Translations under genes and position numbers: made by a program
Assembly (NCBI RefSeq): GCF_003254395.2
Contig: NC_037648.1
Span: 7,064,135-7,128,134 of the forward strand
Length of the DNA stretch: 64,000 nucleotides
Source of the DNA: Apis mellifera
Taxonomy: Eukaryota; Arthropoda; Insecta; Hymenoptera; Apidae
Reading direction: 5' to 3'
Shown here: one piece after another, positions 49,147 to 62,200 of the stretch
Layout of the letters: the number at the start of each line of letters is the position of its first letter
Numbering within the stretch: position 1 is the stretch's first letter
Notes under the pieces: model-generated
Told to the model about the DNA's origin: nothing
Database searches by the model: none
What the model saw: only the letters and a program-made list of their open reading frames with translations

Positions 49147-51328
49147 ATGTGGAATATTTATTTATTTTGTGCTATTTTTTTAATTTTGTTTATAATTAGA
49201 AAATTATATTTAAATATATATAGCGTACATAAAAATGTTTGTATTATTGTTCTTGGAGATTTGGGCAGGAGTCCTAGAATGCAATATCATGCATTATCAT
49301 TTGCAAAAGAAGGTTTTACAATAGATATTATAGGTTATCCTGGTTCAATACCTTTAAGAGAAATAAGAGAAAATCCTTTTATACATATTTACTATCTTTA
49401 TCCCTTTCCAAAAATAGAAAATAGTACGTGTTTAATATTACTAATATTATAAGAATTTTATAATTTATTTTGTTTAAAGCATAATGTAAATATTTATATA
49501 TTTCATGTATAAATTGAAAATTGTAAATTACAAATTATTTAAAATAATAACTTTTAAATTCTTATTTGAAAAAAGATTGTTATATAATATAAATTTGAAT
49601 ATTTTTGAAAAAATTTTTTTTTAAATATTTCAGAATTATCTCCTTTACTTTATTATGTGATAAAAACAATATGGCAAACATTTAATCTTTCATGGTTTTT
49701 ATTTACTAAAAAATTATCAAATTATATATTGGTACAAAATCCACCTTCAATACCAACAATTCCCATTTGTTGGTTTTATTCTATTATTGTTGGTTCACAA
49801 TTTATTATTGATTGGCATAATTATGCATATACTCTCATGGCATTAAATTTAAAAGATGATCATTTACTTGTAAGATTTGCAAGAGCAATTGAAATGTATT
49901 TTGGTTCTAAAGCAAATCATAATTTCTGTGTATCTCAAACAATGAAAGAAGATTTACAATTAAAGTGGAAAATTATGTGAGTAAAGTGTAAAATTATATA
50001 ATATATATCTATAATTATATTTTTTTGAATTTATAATTCATTACTTCTCTTTTTCTTTTATTTAGTGCAGAGGTATTATATGATCGTCCAAGCAATGAAT
50101 TTCAACCTATATCATTAAAAGAAAAACATGAATTTTTATTAAAATTAAGTTACAAATATGATATATTCAAAGGACCAAAAGAAAACTCAACTATATTTAC
50201 AGAATGTATTAAAAATGAAATAAAACTATCTCGTAAAAGACCAGGTTTTATAATATCAAGTACAAGTTGGACAGAAGATGAAGATTTTTCAATATTATTA
50301 AATGCATTACAAGGTATGTTATATTTTAATATAGATATATATGTCATTTATTTATTTTTAAATTATTTATTATATTTTAAATCTTTTATATTATAGAATA
50401 TGAAAATTCAATTGTAGAAAATTTGTATAATTTGCCTGATTTAATTTGTATAATTACTGGTAAAGGTCCTTTAAAAAATTTTTATACAGCTATTATAAAA
50501 TTAAGGAATTGGAAACATGTTACAATAATAACACCTTGGCTTGAAAATGAAGATTATCCAAAAATGTTAGGTATTAAAATATAATTAAATTTTGTATTTA
50601 TTTTCATATATATTTATGCATAAAAAATATAATTCATGTTTATAGCTAGTGCAGATTTAGGTATTTGTCTTCATACATCATCTAGTGGATTAGACTTACC
50701 AATGAAAGTTATTGATATGTTTGGTTGTGAATTACCAGTTTGTGCATATAATTTTAAATGGTAAATAGATATATTTTATAAACAATTTAGTATGATATAT
50801 ATATATAAAAATATAAATATATATAAATTTTAATTTATATGCAGATTTAGTATCATTTAAAATATATCAAATTTGATTATTTGATATCTATTTATATTTA
50901 TTTTTAATAATATCTTGTCTTTTAATAATATCTTAATCATTATTTAATATTAATATTATTTTCAATATAAATAAATTTTAATAAAAATAAATTTATTTTT
51001 ATATTATTTTTGTTTAAGTTTATAATATATTGCAAAAAGGAATATATAAATATTTATATTTTATTATCAAATTTTTTATATAGTGTTTCTATTTTTCAGT
51101 TTATCAGAACTTGTTAAACATAATGAAAATGGCATGGTTTTTTTAAATGACAAAGAATTAGCAATACAATTAATATCATGGTTTGAAGACTTTCCTAATA
51201 ATAATACTCAATGCAAATTAGATAAAAAATTTCGAGAAGAATTGCACAAATTTCAAAAAAACCGATGGCATGGTAATTGGACTTCTATTGTTTTACCTTA
51301 TTTTAATCAACAACTTATGGCTTGTTAA
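49147..51328 (+). CDS. ALG1: Chitobiosyldiphosphodolichol beta-mannosyltransferase
   Basis: Adds the first mannose (beta-1,4, from GDP-mannose) to GlcNAc2-PP-dolichol on the cytosolic face of the ER in N-glycan assembly. Six coding exons, 49147-49423, 49634-49976, 50066-50313, 50397-50570, 50646-50760 and 51100-51328 (phases 1, 2, 1, 1, 2), give 461 aa against 464 in human. A membrane anchor spans about residues 3-18 (IYLFCAIFLILFIIRK). Then come VLGDLGRSPRMQYHALSFAK, the ILVQNPPSIPT block, FIIDWHNYAYTLMAL, VSQTMKEDL, a donor-binding domain with ISSTSWTEDEDFSILL, LICIITGKGPLK and ADLGICLHTSSSGLDLPMKV. The 3' end converges on SNU13. Confidence 0.96.
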
Positions 51329-52158
51329 TTTTTTTGTTTTATATATTTTTTAACTTGTGTAATATATTTTTATTTATATAGTTTTTTAATTTTTCTATAT
51401 CTTTAAAAACTTAACGTAACCTATCCTTCCTTCTCCTTATTTTTATAGAAATTTTTTATACATAATAAGTCATTTTATTAATTTAAAAAATAAACCCTAA
51501 AAAGTTCTAACTATTTTAAGAATAAAATATTATTTAAACAAATTTGAATTAAATATTATTAAAATCAATGTAAAATATAATACTAATTATTAATTATTTA
51601 TAATCAAATATTAAAAATTTACTTTCCATAAAATAAATTTTACATATATATATATATATATTTAAAAATTTGAATAATGTATGTTTATGTGTCATAATAT
51701 TTTAATTAAGTTAATTTGAATATGATTTCAGATAAATAAACAAATTATCACTAATATTTTATCAAAATAACTTATTAAAATATTTTTTATTAGCTATAAA
51801 TTATATAAATCATTCTTTTATATTATTATAAAATTATTGCATAATATATAAAAATAAAATTAAAAGATATAAAAGAATTGCAAAAATTATAATATATATG
51901 AAATATATATTATTATATATTTATATCTTTTTTTTATTTTATTCGTTATAAATTATATAATGAATAGAATGATATATGATAAAACAGACAAATCAACATA
52001 TATTTATTTAAATTTTTTATTCATAAGAATAACTTATACATTTCATTGTATGAAAAGTATATGAAATTTAATTATTTGTAATTATTCACAAATTTAAAAA
52101 ATAAAAATAATTGGTTATTATATTTAAAAAGAATGATTTTAAATCAGGTACAAAATAT
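51329..52158. other. Convergent 3' region of ALG1 and SNU13
   Basis: 830 bp with no exon. AATAAA at 51489-51494 is a plausible ALG1 polyadenylation signal; a short (TA)n run lies around 51644-51660. Confidence 0.45.
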
Positions 52159-52760
52159 TTAAACTAAAAGACGTTCAATTTCTTGTTGTATGGCTTGAAT
52201 CTGTGGTTTTAATTGAGAACCTTCATTAACTGTCACAGAACAAGCAACAACAGGTCTAGATACACCACAAGCACGACCTAGAGCTTGTTTGCTTCTAACA
52301 AATACATATGGAACATTCTTATCTTCACATAATAATGGCAAGTGTAATAAAATTTCTAAAGGTTCTGCATCTGCAGCCATTACAATAAATTCTGATAGAC
52401 CGCGATTTAATGTTTTTGTTGCTTCATTAGCTCCTTTTCTTAATTGTTTATAATTCATTGCTTGTTGTACTAAATTTAAGATCTTAGCAGTTAATGTAGC
52501 ATCTGCTAAAGGATATGCTTTAGGATTAACTTCATCTCCCTAAAAAAAATATAAAAAAATAAACAATATCATTATAAATATAATATTAAATAATATTAAT
52601 ATAATAATTTAAAAATAATTTAAATAAATATAACTAAAATTATTGTTATTTATAATTACATTTTACACTAACTAAAATGATTAAGTAACCACGTGTATGA
52701 AACTTAACCTATAAGATTATACTATATAAAAAAATAAATAATTATAAGAAAATTTACCAT
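52159..52760 (-). CDS. SNU13: SNU13 / NHP2L1 / 15.5K RNA-binding protein (hoi-polloi in flies)
   Basis: L7Ae-family protein that binds kink-turns in U4 snRNA and box C/D snoRNAs, serving both the tri-snRNP and snoRNP assembly. The start codon stands alone: exon 1 coding is just ATG (52758-52760) followed immediately by the GTAAAT donor. Exon 2 (52159-52539) supplies the remaining 126 codons and stop, starting GDEVNPKAYPLADATLTAKI. Total 127 aa, against 127-128 in other animals. RKGANEATKTLNRGL, MAADAEPLEILLHLPLLCED, PYVFVRSKQALGRACG and EGSQLKPQIQAIQQEIERLL are nearly invariant. An internal Met (52458) opens a shorter frame that would delete the first 28 residues and is not the true start. 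Confidence 0.96.
52690..52695. promoter_or_regulatory. CACGTG E-box in SNU13 intron 1
   Basis: Canonical E-box about 65 bp into the first intron after the ATG-only exon. Myc/Max E-boxes are common in ribosome and snoRNP biogenesis genes. Only three CACGTG were noticed in the window (also 54168 and 58852), so chance cannot be excluded. Confidence 0.3.
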
Positions 52761-55026
52761 TTTTGTTAATGAAATTATATCTTTATGTATTTTTTAGTTA
52801 AAAATAATTTTTAAAAATTAAATACTCCTCTCTGCGTTTTTATATAAAAATCGCTTCACTGAGGACAAAACGTTCAAAATCACTTCACTTATAAAACGTA
52901 ATACTATTACTCTCATTCTCTAACTCTCCGCAAGTTTCAAATATACAAGGTGTTTTATTTATATCGATTTCTGTAAATAGCTTGGAATTTATTGATATTG
53001 ATTTTAAAATATTTCGCATAGAAGTTAAACATTTATATATAATATATATATATATCATATATACATATAAAAATTAATTTATGTATTTAGACATTTTTAT
53101 TTATAACTAGATTAATATGAATGATATAGTTCATTATTCTTCATAAAGAAAAGAGTTATTAAAGTTTATTATAAAATTTATATATATTTATAATATATTT
53201 ATATATTTCTTTAAAGTTACATTTTTTATATATAATATATAAATAATTATATATAATATATAAATATATTAAATATTTATTCAATTTCTTTGGTTAATTT
53301 CGATCTTACTAAGTATTTTTTTAGATAAATTTAGATATTATTCTTAAATTTTATATCTTATATCATTTTGAGTACAAATAATACATTCATTATAAATAAG
53401 TATATAAATATGATATTCGTCTTGATAAATGATTATTTTTTTATTTTTAAATGTCTTGATAAAATAAAATAATATCAAATTTTTATTTTTAGTGTTAAAA
53501 ATTCAAAATGTTCATCTTTATCTATAATATCAATCTAATAATTGGAAAATTTATTTATATACGTTACAATAATGATTATAATAATTTTTGAATTTGAATA
53601 TCTTATTTTTAAATGAAATTAAAATTGTATTAAATAATTTTAAAAATTATTATTAAAAAGTTACTATAATAATAAATAACTAAAATATAATTCTATTAAG
53701 AAATAAGAATATATTTATAAAATGATTACAAATTATATATTGTTTAAATCAAATTTTATATAAAATATTTCCAATTTTATAAAAAGTTATAAAGATTATA
53801 AAAAATAATTTTAAAGATACTTGAGATATAAATAAAGCATATATATTTTTTAATGAGTCGAATAAAAAAAAGTAAGTAAACAAATCATATTTTAAATATA
53901 ACGACATCAATTATTAGTTAATAGTTATTAATACTTATGAATAATTCAATGATAACTTTCTATTTAAATTTTATTACTAAATTTGATTAATATTAATAAA
54001 TATATTTGATTTAATATATTTAAGTTTAATAGATATATTTGGCTATTTTATATAATATGAATTTTAATATATATATTTTCTAATATTAACATTTTAAATA
54101 TTTAAAAAAAAATTTTAAAAAATAGTTTTTTATTTTCAAAATTATTTTATTCTCTCTAGATTTTGATCACGTGATTTTATTTTTTTTTATTTATTGGACA
54201 AAATAATTGAAAAAAAATGACATTAGTTTTTAATGAATATATATATATATATAAATTTCATTTTCATTCATTTGTTTAAAATGAATTATTATGCATAAAT
54301 TATGAGTGTTAAAATGTGTCAATTTTAAATATGTTAAAGTATGCAAATAAAATACATATATAAATGATTTAATTAAGAAGTAGTAATTATGAAAAATTTG
54401 ATCAATTTTCTTCAGTCAATACTTACAAATTCTAAAAAAGTAACATTTATAATAAATAATAATACTTTAAAACAATTATATCGAAAAATCTTAAAATTAT
54501 ATAAACAAAAATTCGATGTGAATAAAAATGATGGAACAGATGAAGGTGCTGCCAATATTTTTACATATATTATGTAAAAATATAAAAAGTTATATAAATA
54601 TATATATATATATTTTGCACATATTTAATATGTATATACATATGAAAAGAAATCTTACGGAAAAAATGTAGATTTGATTGATCAAAATGTGAGAAAAGTA
54701 ACAATTCTCATATACATTTTTTACCATACTATTTGTCTATATGAACATGCATATTGATATAATAATCCAATTGTCAAAGAAGCAATAAAATCTATTGAAA
54801 GATGACATGCATCTTAATTTCAGATAACTTAATAAGTGAAATTTATTTATACAATAATGTTCTTTGACTCACTATTTTGAATTATTCAAAGAAAATCTCT
54901 TATTATATAACATGTGTTATTAAGGAGCTAAAAAGGAGGTTTTCTAAAAATATCAAGGACATAGACTGTCTTAATGAAAGACTCCTTTGCTCTTTTGTTA
55001 TTTCGCAAAATTTCTTTCGAGCAATG

Positions 55027-55030
<4 letters not shown>
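52761..55030. other. Intergenic AT-rich region left of the palindrome
   Basis: Upstream side of SNU13, then AT-rich DNA. A short open frame at 54389-54577 has no splice, length or homology support. Around 54885-55020 the base composition becomes less AT-rich (GGAGCT...GGAGG, GACTCCTTTGCTC), possibly old transposon sequence. A palindromic ATCACGTGAT E-box lies at 54166-54175. Confidence 0.4.

Positions 55031-55085
<55 letters not shown>
55030..55085. repeat. (AT)n microsatellite abutting the palindrome
   Basis: About 27 TA units ending directly at the outer edge of the left arm of the inverted repeat; a shorter TA run (55636-55650) lies just outside the right arm. Confidence 0.9.
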
Positions 55086-55086
<1 letters not shown>

Positions 55087-55089
<3 letters not shown>

Positions 55090-55614
55090 ATGTGGAACAT
55101 ACATAAATTGCAGATTCCCAAGATAAATTTTCAAGAAATATTTTCTTTTACAGAAACTTTTGTTATGGCTTTTAACGAATTATTAACAAAAAATATTGGC
55201 CAATCACGGAGCATGTAGCTAGTTGAACCGCAATAGTAATGTTGGCTATGTATTGTTGATTGAGCACGAACAAATCCAGGCAATATATCTTGAAGAAAGT
55301 GTATTGAATTGTATTTATTTATTTATTCATTGCTCATGATATAATTCGATAATTTTTTATCAATAATAGAATTTATTATATTTAATTCAATATATTTTCT
55401 TTAGAAGAAATATGTTGCTTGCAGTTGTTCGCTTAATCAGCAGCAGATAACCAATACTACTGTCGTGATTCGATTAAACTACACGTTCCGTGATTAGTTA
55501 ATGTTTTTTATTAATAATTCGTTAATAAAATCGTTACAAAAGTTTTTACAAAAGAAAATATTGCTTGGAATTACTTCAGGAATCTCTTCAGTTTATGGAT
55601 ATTCCAACATTTTT
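55087..55614. repeat. Large imperfect palindrome / foldback element
   Basis: Left arm 55087-55315 and right arm 55381-55614 are inverted copies of each other over their whole length (roughly three quarters identical by eye), around a 65-nt loop. Shared blocks in the same order, right arm read in complement: AATATTTTCTTTT, AACTTTTGT, AACGAATTATTAA, AATCACGGA, TGTAG, GAACAA and TATTGAATT. The arms are GC-richer than the flanks and no reading frame spans them. It may be a foldback/MITE-like element, or, if transcribed, a hairpin RNA locus. Confidence 0.8.
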
Positions 55615-55650
55615 GAAACACATACATATTGACTATATATATATATATAT

Positions 55651-55709
55651 TGATGGTTTATATATTGCATAAATTTTCATATTATAATAATAATTCATTT
55701 TTGATGATA

Positions 55710-55751
<42 letters not shown>

Positions 55752-55810
55752 ATGGTTTATATATTGCATAAATTTTCATATTATAATAATAATTCATTTT
55801 TGATGATATG
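55651..55810. repeat. 61-bp direct repeat, 99-bp period
   Basis: 55651-55711 and 55750-55810 are identical (TGATGGTTTATATATTGCAT...GATGATATG), separated by an (AT)n run (about 55709-55749) that resembles the TA run before the first copy. The unit is therefore TA tract plus unique 61-mer, duplicated once. Confidence 0.9.
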
Positions 55811-56228
55811 CATGATATCTATTGTGTGCAGATGATCTAATTTTTTATTTTGATATAGAATAAATAAATAAAATTCCAGAGAATTAATTTGAATTCATGT
55901 AGAAATGGAATGACGACACTCATACTGATAAGGAGCACAACTTTGTTTCCTTGCTTCCGTCATATGATTTTATTAGTAGATATAAGACTTTCGATGAATA
56001 CGGGTATCTTTTTGTATTAAATCAATTATATTAAGTCAATCGTATTTTTTCCGAGTGTTTTCTTTTCATGCTGCACTTGAATCTAGTATATCTGAAGTGT
56101 ATCGATAACGAAAATAAAAAATAACAATTTCAATTTAATCTAATAGAAATCTAATAGAAATTTTTATTTTAATATCGTTTATAGTGCACGCTGGTGTTAT
56201 TTATTTTCAGAAGCATCTATCATCTATA

Positions 56229-59200
56229 ATGTTAATACTATTGGTATTAAAATTTATTACTTCAATATATATCGCAATGCGATTTGTTTCAGGAATTGAA
56301 GATAACATATTTTTGAATAATCGACCAATAATTGGCAAGTATTTATTTATGTATTTCATAAATAACTTAAATATTCTAACTTTATATGTAAGAAAAGAAT
56401 ATGATAATAATGGAGAATTTCCGCAATTTTATGAAATATTTATTTGTTGTTATGAAATATAATAATATAATAATCAGTGGTTTTTAATTTGTGGTTTGTG
56501 AATCTTTAAATGATTGTAAATGATCTTGAGTTATACAAATGAATAATTAAGAGGAATTAATATACGATATTTATTCATTGCTTTATTTATTTAAAATAAT
56601 TTTTTTTTTCCAAATTTGAATTATAAATATTTTAAAAGTTAATTGACAAGATTTAATCAATAAATCTTGATATGATTTTAAGCAACTTTTTTCTTTGCAA
56701 AAATTTTCATTTTTGCTTAATTAATTAGTTATTAATTAAACATATTACACATTTATAAAATATATAGACTTATATTGTGACGGTAGTATTAATATATACA
56801 TCGCCGTGATGATAAGTCACCAGAATTGAACAAAGTCAAAAAATTGAGTCTGGTGCGGCATAATAGATTTATGCGTTTTATAAAATGACCAATTTTAATT
56901 ACTAATAGAAACTTTGTTTTTTGTTTTGATTAACTTTTAAGATTAACTTTATATATTTAATAAATTTAATATTTAATTTTAATCCATAATAACGAAAAAT
57001 TATTGTCCATGATAAAGAAAAGTTTAAGAACCACTGATCTATATAATGAATTTATTTTATGTTTGTAAAACAACTATTTTTAATTTTTAATTAGCTTTTT
57101 TCTTATTTTTAAATTGTACACATTTATTTAATGAGTAGAATTAGTAGAATTTAAAATCAAAATTTTCAAATAATAAACTCCAAATATCCTATATTATTTT
57201 AGTATTTTATTATATAATACAATTAATTTTAATAGTTATACGTAAATAATAGTATTATTTTTTTATATCAAAATTTTATGAATTAATATTTAAATATTAC
57301 AATTTCATTGTTTGCGTTTTATATTAGAAAAGTTAGGATATGCAATTGAATAAATGATAAGTTTGGATTTGTTTTATTTTTAATATATTGTTTAAATATC
57401 TATTTTAAAAAATTTCATTTTTATCATAAATATGCTGTCAAATATCAAATATTTCTGAAATTTTTTTATTATTGATTCTATAAAAGATTTTATATAACCT
57501 ATTTTTTTCATAATCATCATCATTATATTCATAATCAGCAAAATACAAAATTTTAACACAAATAAAAATCTATCTCTACAGCATAATTTTTAAAACAAAT
57601 TCGTTATTATTCGTTATGGAACAAAGATTTTTTAAATTAATAGGAATTTATTGTTAGAATATTTAATAATTTAATAATACGACAATAGATAAAATAAAAG
57701 ACAATAGATAATAATAAAAACATTTTTTTTATTATTATAAATGTCTAATTTTTCAATTTTGCTGATTTTTTTCTATTTTTTTTACATGTTTCATTTATTG
57801 AAAAAGTATATTTATTGATATAGAATAGATTTTATCGTGAATGATAAAATCTATTATCAAATCTATTAGAAAAAAAATAAGTTAGAAATAATATCTATAA
57901 TATTATAGAGATAAATAATTTTAAAAATCTAATTTTTATTAATCCTAGAATAATATATTTTCCTTTTGGGTTATAAATTAGAAAAATAATTAATTTGTCA
58001 CTAATATTTTTCTATTCATTAGATAAATTTCTGCATATATTTATAAATAATATTAATATTTTTAATTAATATTATTAAATAATATACTTTTTCTATTTGA
58101 TTATTTCTTCAAAAGAATTATGTGAAATGCAAACATGAAATAAAATTCTTTAAAAATTTTTTATATACAACATTTTCCGAATTATTAATTATATCGAAAA
58201 GAGTTAACAAGAATTAAATTAAGGAAAAAGAAAATTATTGGCAAACTATGATAAAAAATTGCTAGATGTCAGTCAAATCAACTAATTATAAGATTTGTAT
58301 TTTACATCATTTTATATTGTATTTTAAAAAAATACCGTCAAAAATTTTCTTGCTAAAAGTTTTTTTGGTTCTGGTATGAAAATGCCTTTCCAATTCGATA
58401 TTGTACAGCCGTAAAATTCTCTTTTAATGTTACATGTTCAAAAAACATATCATTTATATAGATGTCACATCTTCAAAATTATCGAAAAGGCTTCTATATC
58501 TAAATTATTACAGTGATTTAATAATAAGTAGTTTCTCATTATATATTATATTATATTATTTTATAAGAATTTAATTAATATTTATTTGATTAAAAATTAT
58601 GGAAATATGATGGAAATATGAGATACATAGAGAAAGTTGAATAAAAAAAAGAGAAAGATTCAAAAACATATATATTCTATATATATGTTCCATGCCACAA
58701 TGTGATGCTATTAAGGACAATTATTCGAAATAAAATAATTAATTATTAAGATAATTTTATTCGAAATTTTAATTAGTTAATTTTTTAAAATAATTTTTTT
58801 AAAATATGTCTAGCTTTGATAGTAGTAAATAACATAAATACATAATTTGTACACGTGGATTGTGAAGATCACTAATATTGATAAGAAGTTTCTTGGAATG
58901 GGATATTTTCTTTTTTATTGATACGCAATGTTATATTTATCTATAAATGTTTGGTCAATACAGAAATATCTATTGTTATGAATATATTAGAATCATCGAA
59001 ATCAATCAGATCCTATTTCTTCTAAAAAATTTCTTGTAAAGCATATCATTAATTTTTATATGACATATTCCTAGACAAAATGATAATATATAACACATTT
59101 TATATTTTTTTTATATTTTATGGTTTTTAATATTTTTCGAAATTAATGCAATGTATACGTTTATATATTTTTTTTAATAATACAGAAAAGAACTTAATAA

Positions 59201-62200
59201 TCGAAATTAATATTTTTATCTATAAATTTAATTCGTTTATATGAAAAATAATTAGACAGAACAATAATGTAAGAAAAAAATAAATCAATAAGATCTTGTT
59301 ATTTGAAAATAAAAAAATTTCTTATGTATATTATTAATTTCATGTTAAATCTGAATTTAGTCATAAAAATTATTTATCTTTAGAAAATAAATAAATAAAA
59401 ATGATCGATTTTTGTTATATTTACGAAAGTACAATAAGTAATTTTTCTTAATATTTTTGTTAACTGCATCATATATTATTATTCATTTCTAAAATTAAAT
59501 TTAATTTGATTATTATAAGATTTTTTTTACCATAGATATATCACTTTAAAATTATTTCATTTTTTTTTATTAAAATTTCTACTTGCATTTGTAATAAAAA
59601 TGAGCAATATTATTATATATTTTTTATTATTGCAATCATCAATATCAGTGTTTTTATTTGAAGTATTTATCTTATTTATTGTATAATTTCAAATATAATT
59701 TTCTATGAATAAATATTATATAGAATATGAATAAATAACATTAGAATAAAAAGATTTTCAGTTGCAATTAAATTCAGTGAAAAGAAAGTTAATATTATGG
59801 AAAAAAATTATCGAAAAAATATATTTTAAATTTCTACAAATGCTTAGATTTTTCTTTTAAAAGAATTTCTTTTCATTTTTCAGTTCTTGATTAAATTTTA
59901 TTTTTTTACTACTAATAAAATAAATAAGAATTGTTTGAATTTAATGTTTTTCATATTTAATTTATGATATATAAAACATATAGAAAATGCATGACTAAAA
60001 TATCTTTTATGTTATTTTTCACTATCATAATTTTCTGTTTTATAATTTTGTATGAAACAAAACTAATTCTTATATCGGTTTTAAGAATTATTATGTTTTT
60101 TGCTGCTTGAGTTATCTTTTATTAATTCATTTAGAAAGATTTCCTTACATTTATGAATATTTCCGCCGTTTTTAAATTATTAAATAAAAATATAAAACTG
60201 ATAATACAATTTTTTTATTCTTCTAATTTTTTGTCTAATTTGGTTCGAAATTATTTTTTAAGTTTTCAAATAGCTATAGAATAGACAAACATTTTGTATA
60301 TAGTTATTTATTTCCATGGAATTGGTAAGATTTTAATTTTTTGATTTTACATTAATGTATAACAATTTTTAAATGATTGTTAATGATATTATTTTAATTA
60401 TATCATTTTTTTCTCATTGCGAAATATTTTTTTTATATTATCATGTTATATTTTAAGAATATATAAAGATAACATCTATCATACGATATTATATAAAATA
60501 GATTTAAAAATTTATGTAAATTTATTTAAAGATATTTATATGAATTTTTTCTAAACTGTTTTCAAAAAGGTATTCTATCGCAAGAAATAAGCTACAGTTT
60601 GAATGAAAAATATCCAGGAAAATATGATAGTTATATTGCTGCATCATATGTAAAATTTATTGAAGGAGCTGGTGCAAGAGTTGTTCCAATTTGGTAAGTA
60701 TATGATATTTTATATTCTTGTATTTATTTTAATATTTGTTTATTATTTTTAATTTTTTAATTTTATTTATTTTCACAATAATAAGATTTAATAATTAAAA
60801 TTAAATATAATATTATTATAATGATATTATTATCATAATATAATTATATAATAATGATTAATAAATCAAATTATTATTGTTAATATTATTATTAATAATG
60901 TTGATATATAAAATTTATAAGATAATTGTATCGAAGTGAATAACTAAGTAACTTAATTAAGTTAGTTATTTTATATAAGAAATAATTAATTAATAATAAC
61001 TTAAATAATTTCTGATCATAAATATCTTATATTAAATTTTTAATATAAATGATATTAATATATAAATTAAATAATTAAAGAATACATAAGAATACATAAA
61101 GTTATATTATTTTATTTATTGATTTAATTATTTTATTAAAAGTAAATATTTATTGGAATTTATTTAGTATTTTTCTATTAACTTTTCTTTTATCAGATAT
61201 TTTATATAAATGTACATTAAGAAATATATTATTTACATTGATATAAAATTGTTGCAAAATTTATTTAAAATTAATATTTCTTATTGCTTTTTAGGATCGG
61301 AAAGAATAAGTCGTACTACGAAGAACTTTTAAGTAAAATAAATGGGTGAGAAGAAAAATGTATTTTTACATTTTATTAAATATATATAAAAATATATATA
61401 GGATATATTTTGCATCTAATCGACCCATTCGAATATCTATCATACTATTGATGATACAAAAAAATATCTGAAATAAAAGTTTAATTTTTTCAGAGGCTAT
61501 ATAATTTGGCATAATTAATTTTTTGTAGCTAGATGTATAAAAAATGTAATGAACAATTTTATTTTTTGATTGAATTATATATTTTTTATTATATTTCTTA
61601 TAAAAAGATCTTTATGGAATAAAATTATTAATTTAAAAGATATTTTGATTTGAATATTATGTATTTTCTTAAAGTCTAATGTATATCTTTTAGCCTGGTT
61701 ATAGAAATATACATTATTTTTAAAAAATCAATTTTTTTTAGCATTTCTATAGAAATTTTTTGATATTTCTTAATAATCTGTTTCATATTAGAAATTTACA
61801 TTCTTTTATATATATTTTTTATTTTTTAAATATTCCTATAAAAAGAAGTCTAGACATATCAAATCAGATGATCTTAGCGGAAATTCAATAAAACCGTCTA
61901 TGTATCCAATTATTAAAATACAAATTATACAACATCTAACAATTTAAAATCAAAAAATCATTATTAATAATTAATTATTAAAAAATTTCTGTCAAAATGT
62001 GAAATAATTTTTACAGAAAGAATAAATAGATCATTGAGAAATAAGTTAAATCTAAACTAAAGGGCTAAATTATACTTGAATTTTAAGAAAATATATATTG
62101 ATGTTCAAAAAATAAAAATATTTTCTGAATTAACAATTTTATGCCAATAAAAATCTAAAAAATATTTTTTTAAAGAAAATATAAATGTTTCTAACATATA

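Noticed and set aside
54877..55218. Open frames on both strands across 55 kb with IYIYIY stretches
   Set aside because: Both are produced by the (AT)n run at 55030-55085 and enter the palindrome arm; no splice or family support.
58361..58440. Minus-strand stretch reading FYGCTISNWKGIFIPEPKKLLARKF
   Set aside because: No splice sites or recognisable family, and it lies inside GGH intron 1; kept as noise.
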